A stretch of DNA of 10,335 nt from Patescibacteria group bacterium (GCA_023485925.1 JAMDAJ010000068.1:1-10335), one strand, 5' to 3'; counted from the first letter of the stretch, positions 1 through 6,312 are shown. The notes: generated by a model from the sequence alone, not told the origin. Made by a program: numbers and translations.

Positions 1-1
1 T

Positions 2-17
2 CATGAACGATGATTAA
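2..17 (-). repeat. Start-site motif copy 1, possible leftward gene start
   Basis: Read on the minus strand this is TTAATCATCGTTCATG. It matches 15 of 16 bases of the segment at 659-674, which ends in the ATG of the 100-residue gene there. By analogy, the ATG at 4-2 may be the first codon of a leftward gene lying almost entirely outside the window. A weak promoter could serve it (TTGTTT at 53-48, 17 bases, GATAAA at 30-25). The match is seen directly; the gene is inferred. Confidence 0.4.
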
Positions 18-29
18 TTGACAGTTTAT

Positions 30-54
30 CTTGTTTTGCTTTGAGCAAAACAAG
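30..54. repeat. Perfect 10-bp inverted repeat
   Basis: CTTGTTTTGC and GCAAAACAAG flank a five-base loop, giving a perfect 10-bp hairpin or dyad. There is no T-run on either side, so it is not a standard terminator. It lies between the candidate -35 and -10 of the possible leftward promoter, which would suit an operator, but this is inference. Confidence 0.5.
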
Positions 55-82
55 CAACTATTTGTAAATATAGTTATAAACC

Positions 83-114
83 GTCATCCTGGACCCCGAT
101 CCAGGATCCACGAT
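83..114. repeat. REP-like palindromic repeat (GTCATCCTGGA type)
   Basis: The segment begins GTCATCCTGGACCCC and contains the palindrome CCTGGA-CCCCGA-TCCAGG. This resembles the dispersed GTCATYCY-type intergenic palindromes of several bacterial groups. It is noncoding here. It belongs to the same broad style as the elements near 8230 and 8560 but differs in core sequence. Confidence 0.55.
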
Positions 115-150
115 GATAGCTAAAACAGTCTAGCAGGGATACTGCCCGCT

Positions 151-179
151 GTCAACGGCTTATTCAGCCGACGGTTGAC
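151..179. repeat. Imperfect inverted repeat before the TonB_C gene
   Basis: GTCAACGGC at 151-159 can pair with GCCG at 167-170 and TTGAC at 175-179, leaving a bulge ACGG. Its right arm contains the TTGACT that could act as -35 for the gene starting at 230. It may be a regulatory dyad or chance. Confidence 0.3.
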
Positions 180-203
180 TGTTCGCGGAATTTTATTTAG
201 CAT
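175..203 (+). promoter_or_regulatory. Candidate promoter of the TonB_C-like gene
   Basis: TTGACT (175-180), a 17-base spacer and TAGCAT (198-203) give five and four matches to the two sigma-70 hexamers. Transcription would begin near 211, just ahead of the GGGGGAG ribosome site at 220-226. Confidence 0.35.
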
Positions 204-229
204 TGTGGGATCGTGTAAAAGGGGGAGCT

Positions 230-568
230 ATGCGAACGACATTCTTGCTTCTTCTCGCCCTTGCCCTGCCGCTCTGTGCGGAGGTGTGCGGGCCGGGGAA
301 ACTCAACATCGCCGTGCCAGCGGGTATCGGTCGTGAGCTTGACCGTTGGTCCTCCGCCGCGCCGTGCCCGGCTGTTCGCTGCTCCGGTGTTCACCGGCTG
401 CGGGCTATCGTGGAAATCGATGTGGCCGGGGTGGTGAAAAGCGTCCGCGCTACCGGGTTCCACCCGATCGCACGCGGGGTGGAAAAAGCGGTGAAGCGCT
501 GGGAGTTCAAGCCTACCGGCCGGGAGCGCCGCAAGGCCTTCGCCTTGCTGGTGCGCTGCAGCTGCTAA
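230..568 (+). CDS. Small secreted protein with TonB C-terminal-like domain
   Basis: This encodes 112 residues. The ATG at 230 is preferred over the in-frame ATG at 203 because a GGGGGAG ribosome site lies just upstream and the product then opens with a clean signal peptide (Arg2, hydrophobic 5-15, likely cleavage after Ala17). Residues 55-112 match the TonB_C pattern: VEIDVAGVVKSVR, then HP.ARG.EKAVKRWEFKP, the family's conserved Gly-x-Val, Ala-x-x-x-W-x-F-x-P core. There is no proline-rich linker or anchor helix as in true TonB, so it is a stand-alone periplasmic or secreted domain. The mature part has five cysteines (20, 46, 51, 110, 112), which suggests disulfides. The gene is visibly more GC-rich than its neighbours, hinting at transfer. 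A TonB link is odd in a lineage without an outer membrane. The domain call rests on motif reading; the biological role is unknown. Confidence 0.7.
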   Translation: MRTTFLLLLALALPLCAEVCGPGKLNIAVPAGIGRELDRWSSAAPCPAVRCSGVHRLRAIVEIDVAGVVKSVRATGFHPIARGVEKAVKRWEFKPTGRERRKAFALLVRCSC

Positions 569-595
569 AACGGGTCAATCCGTTTTTTTTTTTTT
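567..595 (+). terminator. Rho-independent terminator of the TonB_C-like gene
   Basis: AAAACGG and CCGTTTT pair around the loop GTCAAT and run into 13 consecutive T. The stem overlaps the stop codon at 566-568. Confidence 0.85.
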
Positions 596-618
596 GCAAT
601 TTGGCCGTCGCGGTCGAA

Positions 619-647
619 TTGTATTTGGGCCCTTTTTTGTGTAAAAT
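619..647 (+). promoter_or_regulatory. Sigma-70 promoter of the 100-residue orphan gene
   Basis: TTGTAT (619-624), 17 bases, then TAAAAT (642-647). Transcription would start near 654, giving a leader of about 18 bases before the ATG at 672, too short for a normal ribosome site. Confidence 0.65.
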
Positions 648-658
648 ATTAAATAATC

Positions 659-674
659 TTAACCATCGTTCATG
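659..674 (+). repeat. Start-site motif copy 2
   Basis: TTAACCATCGTTCATG ends in the ATG of the 672 gene and matches the minus strand of 2-17 at 15 of 16 positions. It takes up most of the short transcribed leader, so it may be an operator or a translation-initiation element. Equally, the two copies are an inverted pair flanking the TonB_C gene. Confidence 0.5.
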
Positions 675-974
675 GAAACAAAAAACTTGGGAAGTCACGA
701 ACAATCCGGGGAGAGGGGAACCGAGGAGCAAGAAGCCAAGTTTAGGGAATTGAAGGCGCTTTGGGAGGCCGCAATGGACGCGGATTCCATAGAGACATAT
801 TCCATGTGCGCCATAAAGTCGCAAGCGCTGGAAGCCCAATACGGCCGGAAAGCTTGTGAGGATTGCCGGCTTTGGCACCTGATTTCCGGCAGTTCGATGA
901 ATACTGTCCCGGAAACATTCGATTTAGGCGACGGCGAGATCGAAAGGTTCTTGCGAACGGAAATCGGCAGCTAG
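672..974 (+). CDS. Hypothetical protein, 100 residues
   Basis: I do not recognise the family. The product is acidic. It has a charged, probably helical N-terminal half (residues 15-58, rich in E, K, A and Q) and a CEDC pair at 62-65 that could bind metal or be redox active, although only one CxxC is present. There is no signal peptide or membrane segment, so it is probably cytoplasmic. No Shine-Dalgarno precedes the ATG. The start is supported by a good promoter 25 bases upstream and by the 16-base motif shared with the left edge. It is a free-standing unit with its own promoter and terminator, facing the 3' end of ychF. Confidence 0.65.
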   Translation: METKNLGSHEQSGERGTEEQEAKFRELKALWEAAMDADSIETYSMCAIKSQALEAQYGRKACEDCRLWHLISGSSMNTVPETFDLGDGEIERFLRTEIGS

Positions 975-994
975 ATCGTTCCCGCGAGAATTCG

Positions 995-1020
995 CTTCTC
1001 CTTAAGGGAGAAGTTTTTTT
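995..1020 (+). terminator. Rho-independent terminator of the 100-residue gene
   Basis: CTTCTCC (995-1001) and GGAGAAG (1007-1013) form a 7-bp stem with a five-base loop, followed by seven T. No matching T-run exists for the opposite strand, so ychF, which ends at 1042, is not obviously served by it. Confidence 0.85.
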
Positions 1021-1041
1021 GTGTCAATCTAGGGGCAAGCG

Positions 1042-2115
1042 TCAAACGTTGAATTTGAACACCATCACGTCGCCATCGGCCACAACGTATTCTTTGCCCT
1101 CGGTGCGGACCAAACCGTGCTCCCGCGCTTTGGCCCAGGAACCCTCGTCCAGCAATTTTTGCCAGTTGATGGTTTCCGCCTTGATGAAGCCGCGTTGAAA
1201 ATCCGTGTGGATTTTGCCGGCGGCAGCAGGCGCTTTGCTCCCAGCTTTCACCGTCCAGGCGCGGGTTTCGTCCGGTCCGGTGGTTAAAAACGTGATAAGT
1301 CCTAAAGTCTTGTACGCGGCTTGAATCAAACGGTCCAGCCCGGAAAGTTCCAAGCCCAGTTCCTTGAGATAATCTTTTTTTTCCTGTTCTGAAAGCGCGT
1401 TGAGTTCCGCTTCCAGTTTGGCATCGATGGGAATGGCGTTCCAGCCCGCAGGTATCGGCGGCGAGTAGGTTTTTGTGCCGGGGTTAAAAGTGCTGTTGGC
1501 TACATATAGCAGGGGTTTGGACGTTAAAAGCTGCAGCTCATTCAAGGTTTCCTGTTCTTCTTCGGCGAGCGTGATTCGGTTGGCGAGTTTGCCTTCGGAA
1601 AGTTCTTTTTCGATCCGTTCCAGCACTTTGGCTTTGGCGATGATTTTTTTGTCGCCGCTTTTGGCCTGGCTCTTGACCGCCTCGAGGCGTTTTTTCAAAG
1701 TTTCCAGGTCGGCTAGGATAAGTTCGATTTCGATAGTCTCGCGGTCGCGAGCGGGATTCGGCCCGCCTTCCACGTGATGGATTCCGGGGTCTTCAAAAAA
1801 CCGCACCACTTCGGCGATGGCATCCACTTCGCGGATGGCGGAGAGGAATTTGTTGCCGCGGCCTTCGCCTTTGTGGGCGTTTTTTACCAAGCCGGCGATA
1901 TCGACGAACTCGATTATCGTCGGCACGATTTTTTTACTATGTTCCAATGCCGCCAGTTTCTCTAGCCGGCTATCCGGCACGGCTACCATGCCGACGTTGG
2001 GGTCGATGGTAGCGAACGGATAATTTTCCGCGACCACCGATTGCCTTGTGAGCGCGTTAAAGAGCGTGGATTTTCCCACGTTGGGTAAACCGACGATGCC
2101 GAGAGATAAAGGCAT
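1042..2115 (-). CDS. ychF: Ribosome-associated ATPase/GTPase YchF
   Basis: A full-length 357-residue member of the YchF/OLA1 subfamily of Obg-type P-loop NTPases (E. coli YchF is about 363). These proteins bind ribosomes and hydrolyse ATP, with roles in translation and oxidative-stress response. The G1 loop GLPNVGKST is at 9-17, the G2-like NYPFATI at 31-37 and the G3 DIAGLVK at 72-78. The coiled-coil insert is around 130-200. A TGS domain fills the C terminus (about 274-357), with RAWTVKAGSKAP and GKIHTDFQRGFIKAE intact. HHV at 113-115 lies near the catalytic histidine region of the family. The G4 site, usually NxxE and responsible for ATP preference, reads NSTF at 207-210, so the Glu is absent. 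The start ATG has no clear ribosome site but follows a TATAAT box by about 30 bases. It is divergent from the gene at 2197. Confidence 0.97.
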   Translation of the reverse strand: MPLSLGIVGLPNVGKSTLFNALTRQSVVAENYPFATIDPNVGMVAVPDSRLEKLAALEHSKKIVPTIIEFVDIAGLVKNAHKGEGRGNKFLSAIREVDAIAEVVRFFEDPGIHHVEGGPNPARDRETIEIELILADLETLKKRLEAVKSQAKSGDKKIIAKAKVLERIEKELSEGKLANRITLAEEEQETLNELQLLTSKPLLYVANSTFNPGTKTYSPPIPAGWNAIPIDAKLEAELNALSEQEKKDYLKELGLELSGLDRLIQAAYKTLGLITFLTTGPDETRAWTVKAGSKAPAAAGKIHTDFQRGFIKAETINWQKLLDEGSWAKAREHGLVRTEGKEYVVADGDVMVFKFNV

Positions 2116-2131
2116 AGGGTAACTTGATAAT

Positions 2132-2160
2132 TTGGTTCGGACGCTTTATTATAGTATATT
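2132..2160 (+). promoter_or_regulatory. Promoter of the 103-residue orphan gene
   Basis: TTGGTT (2132-2137), 17 bases, then TATATT (2155-2160). This interleaves with the ychF -10 on the other strand, giving a compact divergent control region. Confidence 0.55.
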
Positions 2161-2176
2161 CGTATTGAGCGATAAA
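2148..2176 (-). promoter_or_regulatory. ychF promoter
   Basis: On the minus strand, a perfect TATAAT at 2153-2148 follows a weak TTTATC at 2176-2171 with a 17-base spacer. The leader to the ychF ATG would be about 26 bases. It overlaps the divergent promoter for the 2197 gene, so the two may compete. Confidence 0.55.
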
Positions 2177-2196
2177 GTAGCAGAGCAGGAGGAGAG

Positions 2197-2508
2197 ATGT
2201 CTTCGAAAACGCGGCACAAACACGCGTCGACCTCTATCGTCCTTGAGGCATTTATCGCGGATTTGAATAAAGCCGCGAACGCCGATCCATTCTTTCGGGA
2301 TTTCCGAGTGCTCCCAGGCAATCGGGTCTCGGTAGTGATCGGCGGCAAGGTCTTCGCCGGGGACGCCAGCATCGACATGGCAAGAGAGACCGTTCATCTC
2401 TCTTTGGACCGTAGAAACTGTGATCATATCGATTTGGACGTGCCGTTAACACACACGCCGGCAGCATCTCCGGCCGCTGAGGCCTTTAATCGGCTATTTC
2501 ATGCATAG
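2197..2508 (+). CDS. Hypothetical protein, 103 residues
   Basis: No family recognised. A strong AGGAGG at 2187-2192, four bases before the ATG, fixes the start. The N terminus is basic (SSKTRHKH), followed by an amphipathic helix-like stretch (about 12-37, AFIADLNKAANADPFFRDF). Residues 42-82 alternate hydrophobic and polar in a beta-like way (RVSVVIGGKVFAG, ETVHLSLDRRN, HIDLDVPL). The tail is Ala/Pro-rich. There is no signal peptide or membrane helix. It has its own promoter and terminator, is divergent from ychF and sits upstream of the PMM/PGM gene. It is probably a small cytoplasmic protein of lineage-limited distribution. Confidence 0.75.
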   Translation: MSSKTRHKHASTSIVLEAFIADLNKAANADPFFRDFRVLPGNRVSVVIGGKVFAGDASIDMARETVHLSLDRRNCDHIDLDVPLTHTPAASPAAEAFNRLFHA

Positions 2509-2538
2509 GTTGTTCGCCCCGCCCCGTTTTCACCTCGT

Positions 2539-2568
2539 ATCCGCCAGCCATTCCCGGCGGATTTTTTT
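2539..2568 (+). terminator. Rho-independent terminator of the 103-residue gene
   Basis: ATCCGCC (2539-2545) and GGCGGAT (2556-2562) form a 7-bp GC-rich stem with a 10-base loop, followed by a run of seven T. Confidence 0.88.
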
Positions 2569-2592
2569 ATAGGTGTTGAATAATCGGGGATT

Positions 2593-2601
2593 TGGTATAA
2601 T
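2593..2601 (+). promoter_or_regulatory. Extended -10 promoter of the PMM/PGM-sigma unit
   Basis: TGGTATAAT is a perfect -10 with the TGn extension. The nearest -35-like TTGAAT (2576-2581) is only 14 bases away, too close to function normally, so the extended -10 probably carries the promoter. Confidence 0.65.
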
Positions 2602-2628
2602 CCATCTAGACTAATATTTTTCGAAGTT

Positions 2629-3993
2629 ATGGACAAAATCAATCCCGGTATTTTCAAGGCTTACGATATCCGCGGCGTATATCCGCAAGAAATCAACGAC
2701 GTGATTTTTTATAAGATCGCCCAGGCTTATGTAAAATTCATGGGGCTTGCCGGTGGCGAAAAAATAGTATTGGGACGCGACGTACGGCTTTCCGGTCCGG
2801 CACTGTTTGCCGCGATGCGGCAGGGGCTTATCGACCACGGCGTGGACGTGGTGGACATCGACGTGGTTTCCACCGATATGATGTATTTTACCGTGGCGCA
2901 TTACGGCTACGCCGGCGGATTGGTGATTACCGGCTCCCATACACCGCGGGAGATGAACGGCGTCAAAATGGTGCGACAGATGGCCAAGCCCGTCTCCGGC
3001 GACAGCGGCATCCCCGAAATCCGCGATTTGGTGATTTCTAACTACGCTTACAAGGCGACTGTGCCCGGCCAGGTGGCAACACTCGATGTTTTGGACGATT
3101 ATTTGGCAAAGGTGATTTCCGTCATCGACCGCAGTCGCATCAAGCCGCTGAAGCTGGTGGCCAATATAAATTTCGGGCCGCTCGCGCGCAATCTCAAGCG
3201 CTTGCAGGATTTTTTGCCGCTGGAAATCGTGTGGCTTAACGAAACCCCCGACGGCAGTTTTCCCAAAGGCCGGCCGGACCCGCTTATTCCCGAAAGTCGC
3301 ACGGAAACCATCGAGCTTATCAAAAAAAGTCAGGTGGATTTCGGCGCAGCCTGGGATTCCGACGCCGACCGGATATTTTTCTATGATGAGACCGGGCGGT
3401 TCCTCTCCGGCTATTTTACCTCGGCGGTGTTGGCGGAGTATATGCTTGGCCGTTATCCCGGTTCGAAGATCGTCATCGACATGAAGCAGAACTGGGCCAT
3501 TATCGATACGGTCAGGCGCGCCGGCGGCACGCCGTTGCCTAACCGCACCGGACACAGCCTGTTCAAGGAGCGGATGATTAAAGAGGATGCGGCTTTCGGC
3601 GGCGAGGTTTCGGCGCATTACTTTTTCAAGGATTATTTTTATCTCGATAACGGTCTTATCCCCTTGCTTTTAATCCTTGACATCCTCTCCACGAGCGGCA
3701 AAAAACTTAGCGAGATTTATCAGCCGTATTTCGACAAATATTTCGCCATAGAAGAGACTAACCTGAAAGTCAAAGATGTGAATGCCGTGCTTGCGGCGCT
3801 CAAGCAAAAATACGCTGATGGTAAACTTTCGGAAATTGACGGCGTTTCTATCGATTATCCGGATTGGCGCTTTAACGTCCGTGCCAGCAACACCGAACCA
3901 CTGGTCCGGTTGAACCTGGAAGCCAAAAGCCAACAGTTGATGGCAGAAAAGCTTAAAGAGATCGTGGATTTCATTAAGATGAGCGAAAAATAA
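2629..3993 (+). CDS. Phosphomannomutase/phosphoglucomutase
   Basis: A full-length 454-residue alpha-D-phosphohexomutase of the ManB/AlgC type. It interconverts hexose 6- and 1-phosphates, feeding GDP-mannose or UDP-glucose synthesis for envelope sugars. The phosphoserine loop is TGSHTPREMNGVK, with the catalytic Ser at 103 (family TASHNP). The Mg-binding loop is DSDADR at 243-248 (family DGDGDR, all three Asp kept). The sugar-specificity loop is GEVSAH at 325-330 (family GEMSGH), and the phosphate-binding loop is RASNTEP at 418-424. The N-terminal FKAYDIRGVYP is typical. Substrate choice between mannose and glucose cannot be decided from sequence. There is no strong ribosome site before the ATG. 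The stop is one base from the sigma-factor ATG, so the two are probably cotranscribed. Confidence 0.95.
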   Translation: MDKINPGIFKAYDIRGVYPQEINDVIFYKIAQAYVKFMGLAGGEKIVLGRDVRLSGPALFAAMRQGLIDHGVDVVDIDVVSTDMMYFTVAHYGYAGGLVITGSHTPREMNGVKMVRQMAKPVSGDSGIPEIRDLVISNYAYKATVPGQVATLDVLDDYLAKVISVIDRSRIKPLKLVANINFGPLARNLKRLQDFLPLEIVWLNETPDGSFPKGRPDPLIPESRTETIELIKKSQVDFGAAWDSDADRIFFYDETGRFLSGYFTSAVLAEYMLGRYPGSKIVIDMKQNWAIIDTVRRAGGTPLPNRTGHSLFKERMIKEDAAFGGEVSAHYFFKDYFYLDNGLIPLLLILDILSTSGKKLSEIYQPYFDKYFAIEETNLKVKDVNAVLAALKQKYADGKLSEIDGVSIDYPDWRFNVRASNTEPLVRLNLEAKSQQLMAEKLKEIVDFIKMSEK

Positions 3994-3994
3994 T

Positions 3995-4607
3995 ATGGGC
4001 GAGCTTGGTGGAAGCTTCATCCCCAAGGAGGGTTTGTCCCACATCCCCGAAGCGGGCAATGGCGGGAAAATTACCCGGGAGCAATTTGAAGCGGAAATCG
4101 AGGCGAATTATCCGGTTTTTTTTGCGCTATGCTTCTTATTTACTGCCAAAATTTTCTCCTGACCAGGATGAGGCTCCGGCAATCGTGCAGGAGGCATGCT
4201 TGAAAGCATTTAGGCATCTTGAGGAATTCCGCGGAGACGCCAGTTTAGAAACCTACATCATAAAAATTATCAGAAATGAAATCTTTAGCCGGTATCGGAA
4301 GAGTACTACCAAGCGAAATTATTTGGGCGAGAGACAACTGGCTCCAGAGCAGGTGGGGGATTTCGATCCTTTGGAGTCACAGCCGAGCCGGGAGCCCTCG
4401 GCGCTTGATAACCTAATCGGGAAGGAATTGGAGAAGAAGATCGCCAGATTGCCCTATATATTCCGGGACGTTATCAAGATGGAATTAGAGGAACCGGATT
4501 TAAGTCAAAAGCAAAAAGCAGAGGCGTTGGGCATTACATTGTCTGCTTATAAATCCCGATTACTTCGAGCGCGTGTGATGTTGGGAAATCAAGGTTATCA
4601 CAATTGA
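3995..4607 (+). CDS. ECF-like sigma-70 factor, split by a +1 frameshift in a T8 run
   Basis: The gene encodes an RNA polymerase sigma factor of the ECF type, with regions 2 and 4 only. The N terminus is read from the ATG at 3995 (FEAEIEANYPVF, the usual start of region 2). The rest lies in another frame from about 4122. If the T run at 4116-4123 had seven T instead of eight, one 203-residue protein results, continuous as ANYPVFLRYASYLLP. Region 2 then spans about 30-102, including AIVQEACLKAFRHLEEFRG and IIRNEIFSRYR, and region 4 spans about 140-195 with a helix-turn-helix (QKAEALGITLSAYKSRLLRAR). Without the shift, the first frame stops in the 4150s after about 55 residues. The second frame's only starts are weak, such as the TTG at 4005, and it lacks a proper N terminus. 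No anti-sigma gene is adjacent. Cause unresolved: read error, mutation, or polymerase slippage on T8. Confidence 0.85.
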
Positions 4608-4637
4608 AAAAAGACCCGGCCGCAAGGTCGGGTTTTT
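4608..4637. terminator. Bidirectional terminator between sigma and the 216-residue gene
   Basis: ACCCGGCC (4614-4621) and GGTCGGGT (4626-4633) pair with one G-T, closed by a GCAA tetraloop. T-runs exist on both strands (T5 at 4633-4637; A-run at 4608-4612), so it can end both converging units. Confidence 0.85.
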
Positions 4638-5286
4638 AGGCGGGGGCGAGTTGTTTCGGCCGTTCGTAGAGCGGTCCGTGGTTGCGCGTGATGCGCAAGA
4701 TGCCGAACTCTTTGGCCAGCTCTTGGAGCTTGTCTCGGTTGAGGCTTGTGACCAGGATTTTGACGCAAGCCGGGTTTGGGTCGCGTTCGGCGGAGAGGAC
4801 GAAAAGTCCTTGCCAGCGTTCGAAAGGCCGGTAGAGCAGGATTTCCCGAACTTCATCAGCTCGCTGGGACGTGCCGAATTCGGCGTAAACATCGTAGATC
4901 CTTTGCCGCCGCATCTGCGGCTGGGTTTCTGGATGGTCGAGGAGGAACACTTCTTCCGGACCCAGAGCCGCGCGTTGCAGCTGGCTACACTCTCGCGGTT
5001 TCACGAGAGCGACGGTGGTGTCTTTGGGAGAGCGGCGGGTGAAGAAACGTTCCCGGAGGTTTGGGTAAACGTATTTTTCTGGCGGGTAGCTGCCATCGAT
5101 CTCGAAAACGATCGTGTCTATGACGCGTCGGGGGCGGTATTGGGATTGGGGCCCGCCATGAGACCGATTAGAGAAATGCAGTCCCAAAAACACCGTATTA
5201 GCGAGCAAGGCCTGGACGCATTCCCGATATGCCGTGTCGGTCGCGTCCGAGTCTGAAAATCTAGCCACGCAGGTAAAGAAGGCCAT
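4636..5286 (-). CDS. Hypothetical protein, 216 residues, downstream of trpS
   Basis: No family recognised. The start is well supported by AGGAGG on the minus strand at 5297-5292, five bases from the ATG. It lies 21 bases after the trpS stop in the same direction, so it is probably the second gene of that operon. The protein is soluble-looking and rich in Arg, Glu, Pro and Leu. It has no signal peptide and no membrane helix. The N-terminal part (FFTCVARF, TVFLGLHFSNR) and the middle (RVIDTIVFEIDG, VFLLDHPETQP) look like beta strands. The C-terminal half has an Arg-rich helical stretch (MRRQRIYDVYAEF) followed by LFVLSAERDPNP and VKILVTSLNRDKLQELAKEFGILRITRNHGP, which could form a beta-alpha-beta unit of ACT or ferredoxin-like kind. 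That fold idea is a guess. Its stop overlaps the T-run of the bidirectional terminator. Confidence 0.8.
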   Translation of the reverse strand: MAFFTCVARFSDSDATDTAYRECVQALLANTVFLGLHFSNRSHGGPQSQYRPRRVIDTIVFEIDGSYPPEKYVYPNLRERFFTRRSPKDTTVALVKPRECSQLQRAALGPEEVFLLDHPETQPQMRRQRIYDVYAEFGTSQRADEVREILLYRPFERWQGLFVLSAERDPNPACVKILVTSLNRDKLQELAKEFGILRITRNHGPLYERPKQLAPA

Positions 5287-5307
5287 GAGCCCCTCCTGAT
5301 TGGCCGG

Positions 5308-6312
5308 CTAGAAAGCCAGGCCGATTTTTTGTTTCACTTCGGCAAGCGTTTTGGCGGCCAATTTTTCCGCTTTGGCGCTGTCGGTTTTCAGCAGTTTTAT
5401 TATTTTGTCCGGATCCTTTGCCAACTTTTTCCGTTCCTCTCGGAAATCCGCAAAGTGTTCGGCAATGCGGGTTGCCAGGATTTCTTTCAGTTCCGCGTAA
5501 CGGATAGTGCCGTTTAAGTGCGCGGCTTCGAACCGTTTTATGTCCTCGGCCGAACCGAATTCGGAGAGCAAAGTAAAAAGATTGGCCACGCCGGGGGTTT
5601 TGTCTTTGCCGGGGGCGGTGTCGGTGACCGCGCGTTTGATTTTATGCAAGATTTCCTCGGGTTCGTCGGTTAAATACACGCAGCCTGCAGGTTCGGATTT
5701 GGACATTTTTTTCGCCGGCTCGCTCAAGCTCATGACTTTCGGCGTCGCGGTGAGGAGGGGCTTGGTCTCCTGGAAGGTCGGCCCGAATCGGCGGTTGAAT
5801 TTTCGGCCGATGGTATTGGTTATCTCCAAATGCTGCAATTGGTCACTCCCCACCGGTACGGCTTGTGGCTTGTATATCAAAATATCCGCGGCTTGGAGAA
5901 CCGGGTAAGTGAACAGGCCGGCATTGATGTTTTTTTCCTGCCGGTTGGCCTTGTCTTTGTACTGGGTCATCCGTTCCAGTTCGGCAACCGGCGTGACAGT
6001 ATCAAAAATCCAAGCCAGCTCCAGATGTTCGGGCACGAGGGACTGGAGAAAAATCGTCGAAATTTTCGGGTCGAGACCCGCGGCAAGAAAATCCAAAGTC
6101 AGATTGATGATCTGCTGGCGTTTTTCTGCGGGCGCGTAGTCTTCGGTGACAGAGTGGTAGTCGGCGACCATGAAAAAGCACTCGTATTTTCCCGAACTTT
6201 GCAGTGCCACGAAATTTTTAAGCGCGCCCAGGTAATTGCCGATATGGAGTTTGCCGGAGGGTTGGGTGCCAGATAAGATGCGTGGCTTGTTCGCCCCGTT
6301 AGAAATTTTCAT
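5308..6312 (-). CDS. trpS: Tryptophanyl-tRNA synthetase
   Basis: A class I aminoacyl-tRNA synthetase of 334 residues, the usual bacterial length. It charges tRNA-Trp using ATP in the cytoplasm. The HIGH-type motif is PSGKLHIGNYLGAL (HIGN at 23-26, the variant normal for TrpRS). The KMSKS motif is exact at 202-206. Other family signatures are MTQYKDK (115-121), GLFTYPVLQAADILIY (132-147) and VGSDQLQHLE (154-163). The C-terminal anticodon-binding helices are Lys/Ala-rich. The ATG lacks a strong ribosome site. A promoter lies about 80 bases upstream, and the leader between can fold. It is followed closely by the unrecognised 216-residue gene. Confidence 0.97.
   Translation of the reverse strand: MKISNGANKPRILSGTQPSGKLHIGNYLGALKNFVALQSSGKYECFFMVADYHSVTEDYAPAEKRQQIINLTLDFLAAGLDPKISTIFLQSLVPEHLELAWIFDTVTPVAELERMTQYKDKANRQEKNINAGLFTYPVLQAADILIYKPQAVPVGSDQLQHLEITNTIGRKFNRRFGPTFQETKPLLTATPKVMSLSEPAKKMSKSEPAGCVYLTDEPEEILHKIKRAVTDTAPGKDKTPGVANLFTLLSEFGSAEDIKRFEAAHLNGTIRYAELKEILATRIAEHFADFREERKKLAKDPDKIIKLLKTDSAKAEKLAAKTLAEVKQKIGLAF

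Noticed and set aside
18..23. Perfect TTGACA as a rightward -35
   Set aside because: No -10-like hexamer lies 15-19 bases downstream. The hairpin occupies that place.
81..180. CRISPR array or attachment site in the left leader
   Set aside because: Only single palindromes are present. There is no repeat-spacer periodicity and no integrase or tRNA nearby.
2611..3618. 335-codon minus-strand frame opposite the PMM/PGM gene
   Set aside because: It is antisense to a gene with all catalytic motifs. The His-rich composition is typical of a shadow frame.
4651..5256. 201-codon + strand frame opposite the 216-residue gene
   Set aside because: The minus-strand frame has a strong ribosome site and operon position. 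The plus frame starts without a ribosome site, right after a terminator.
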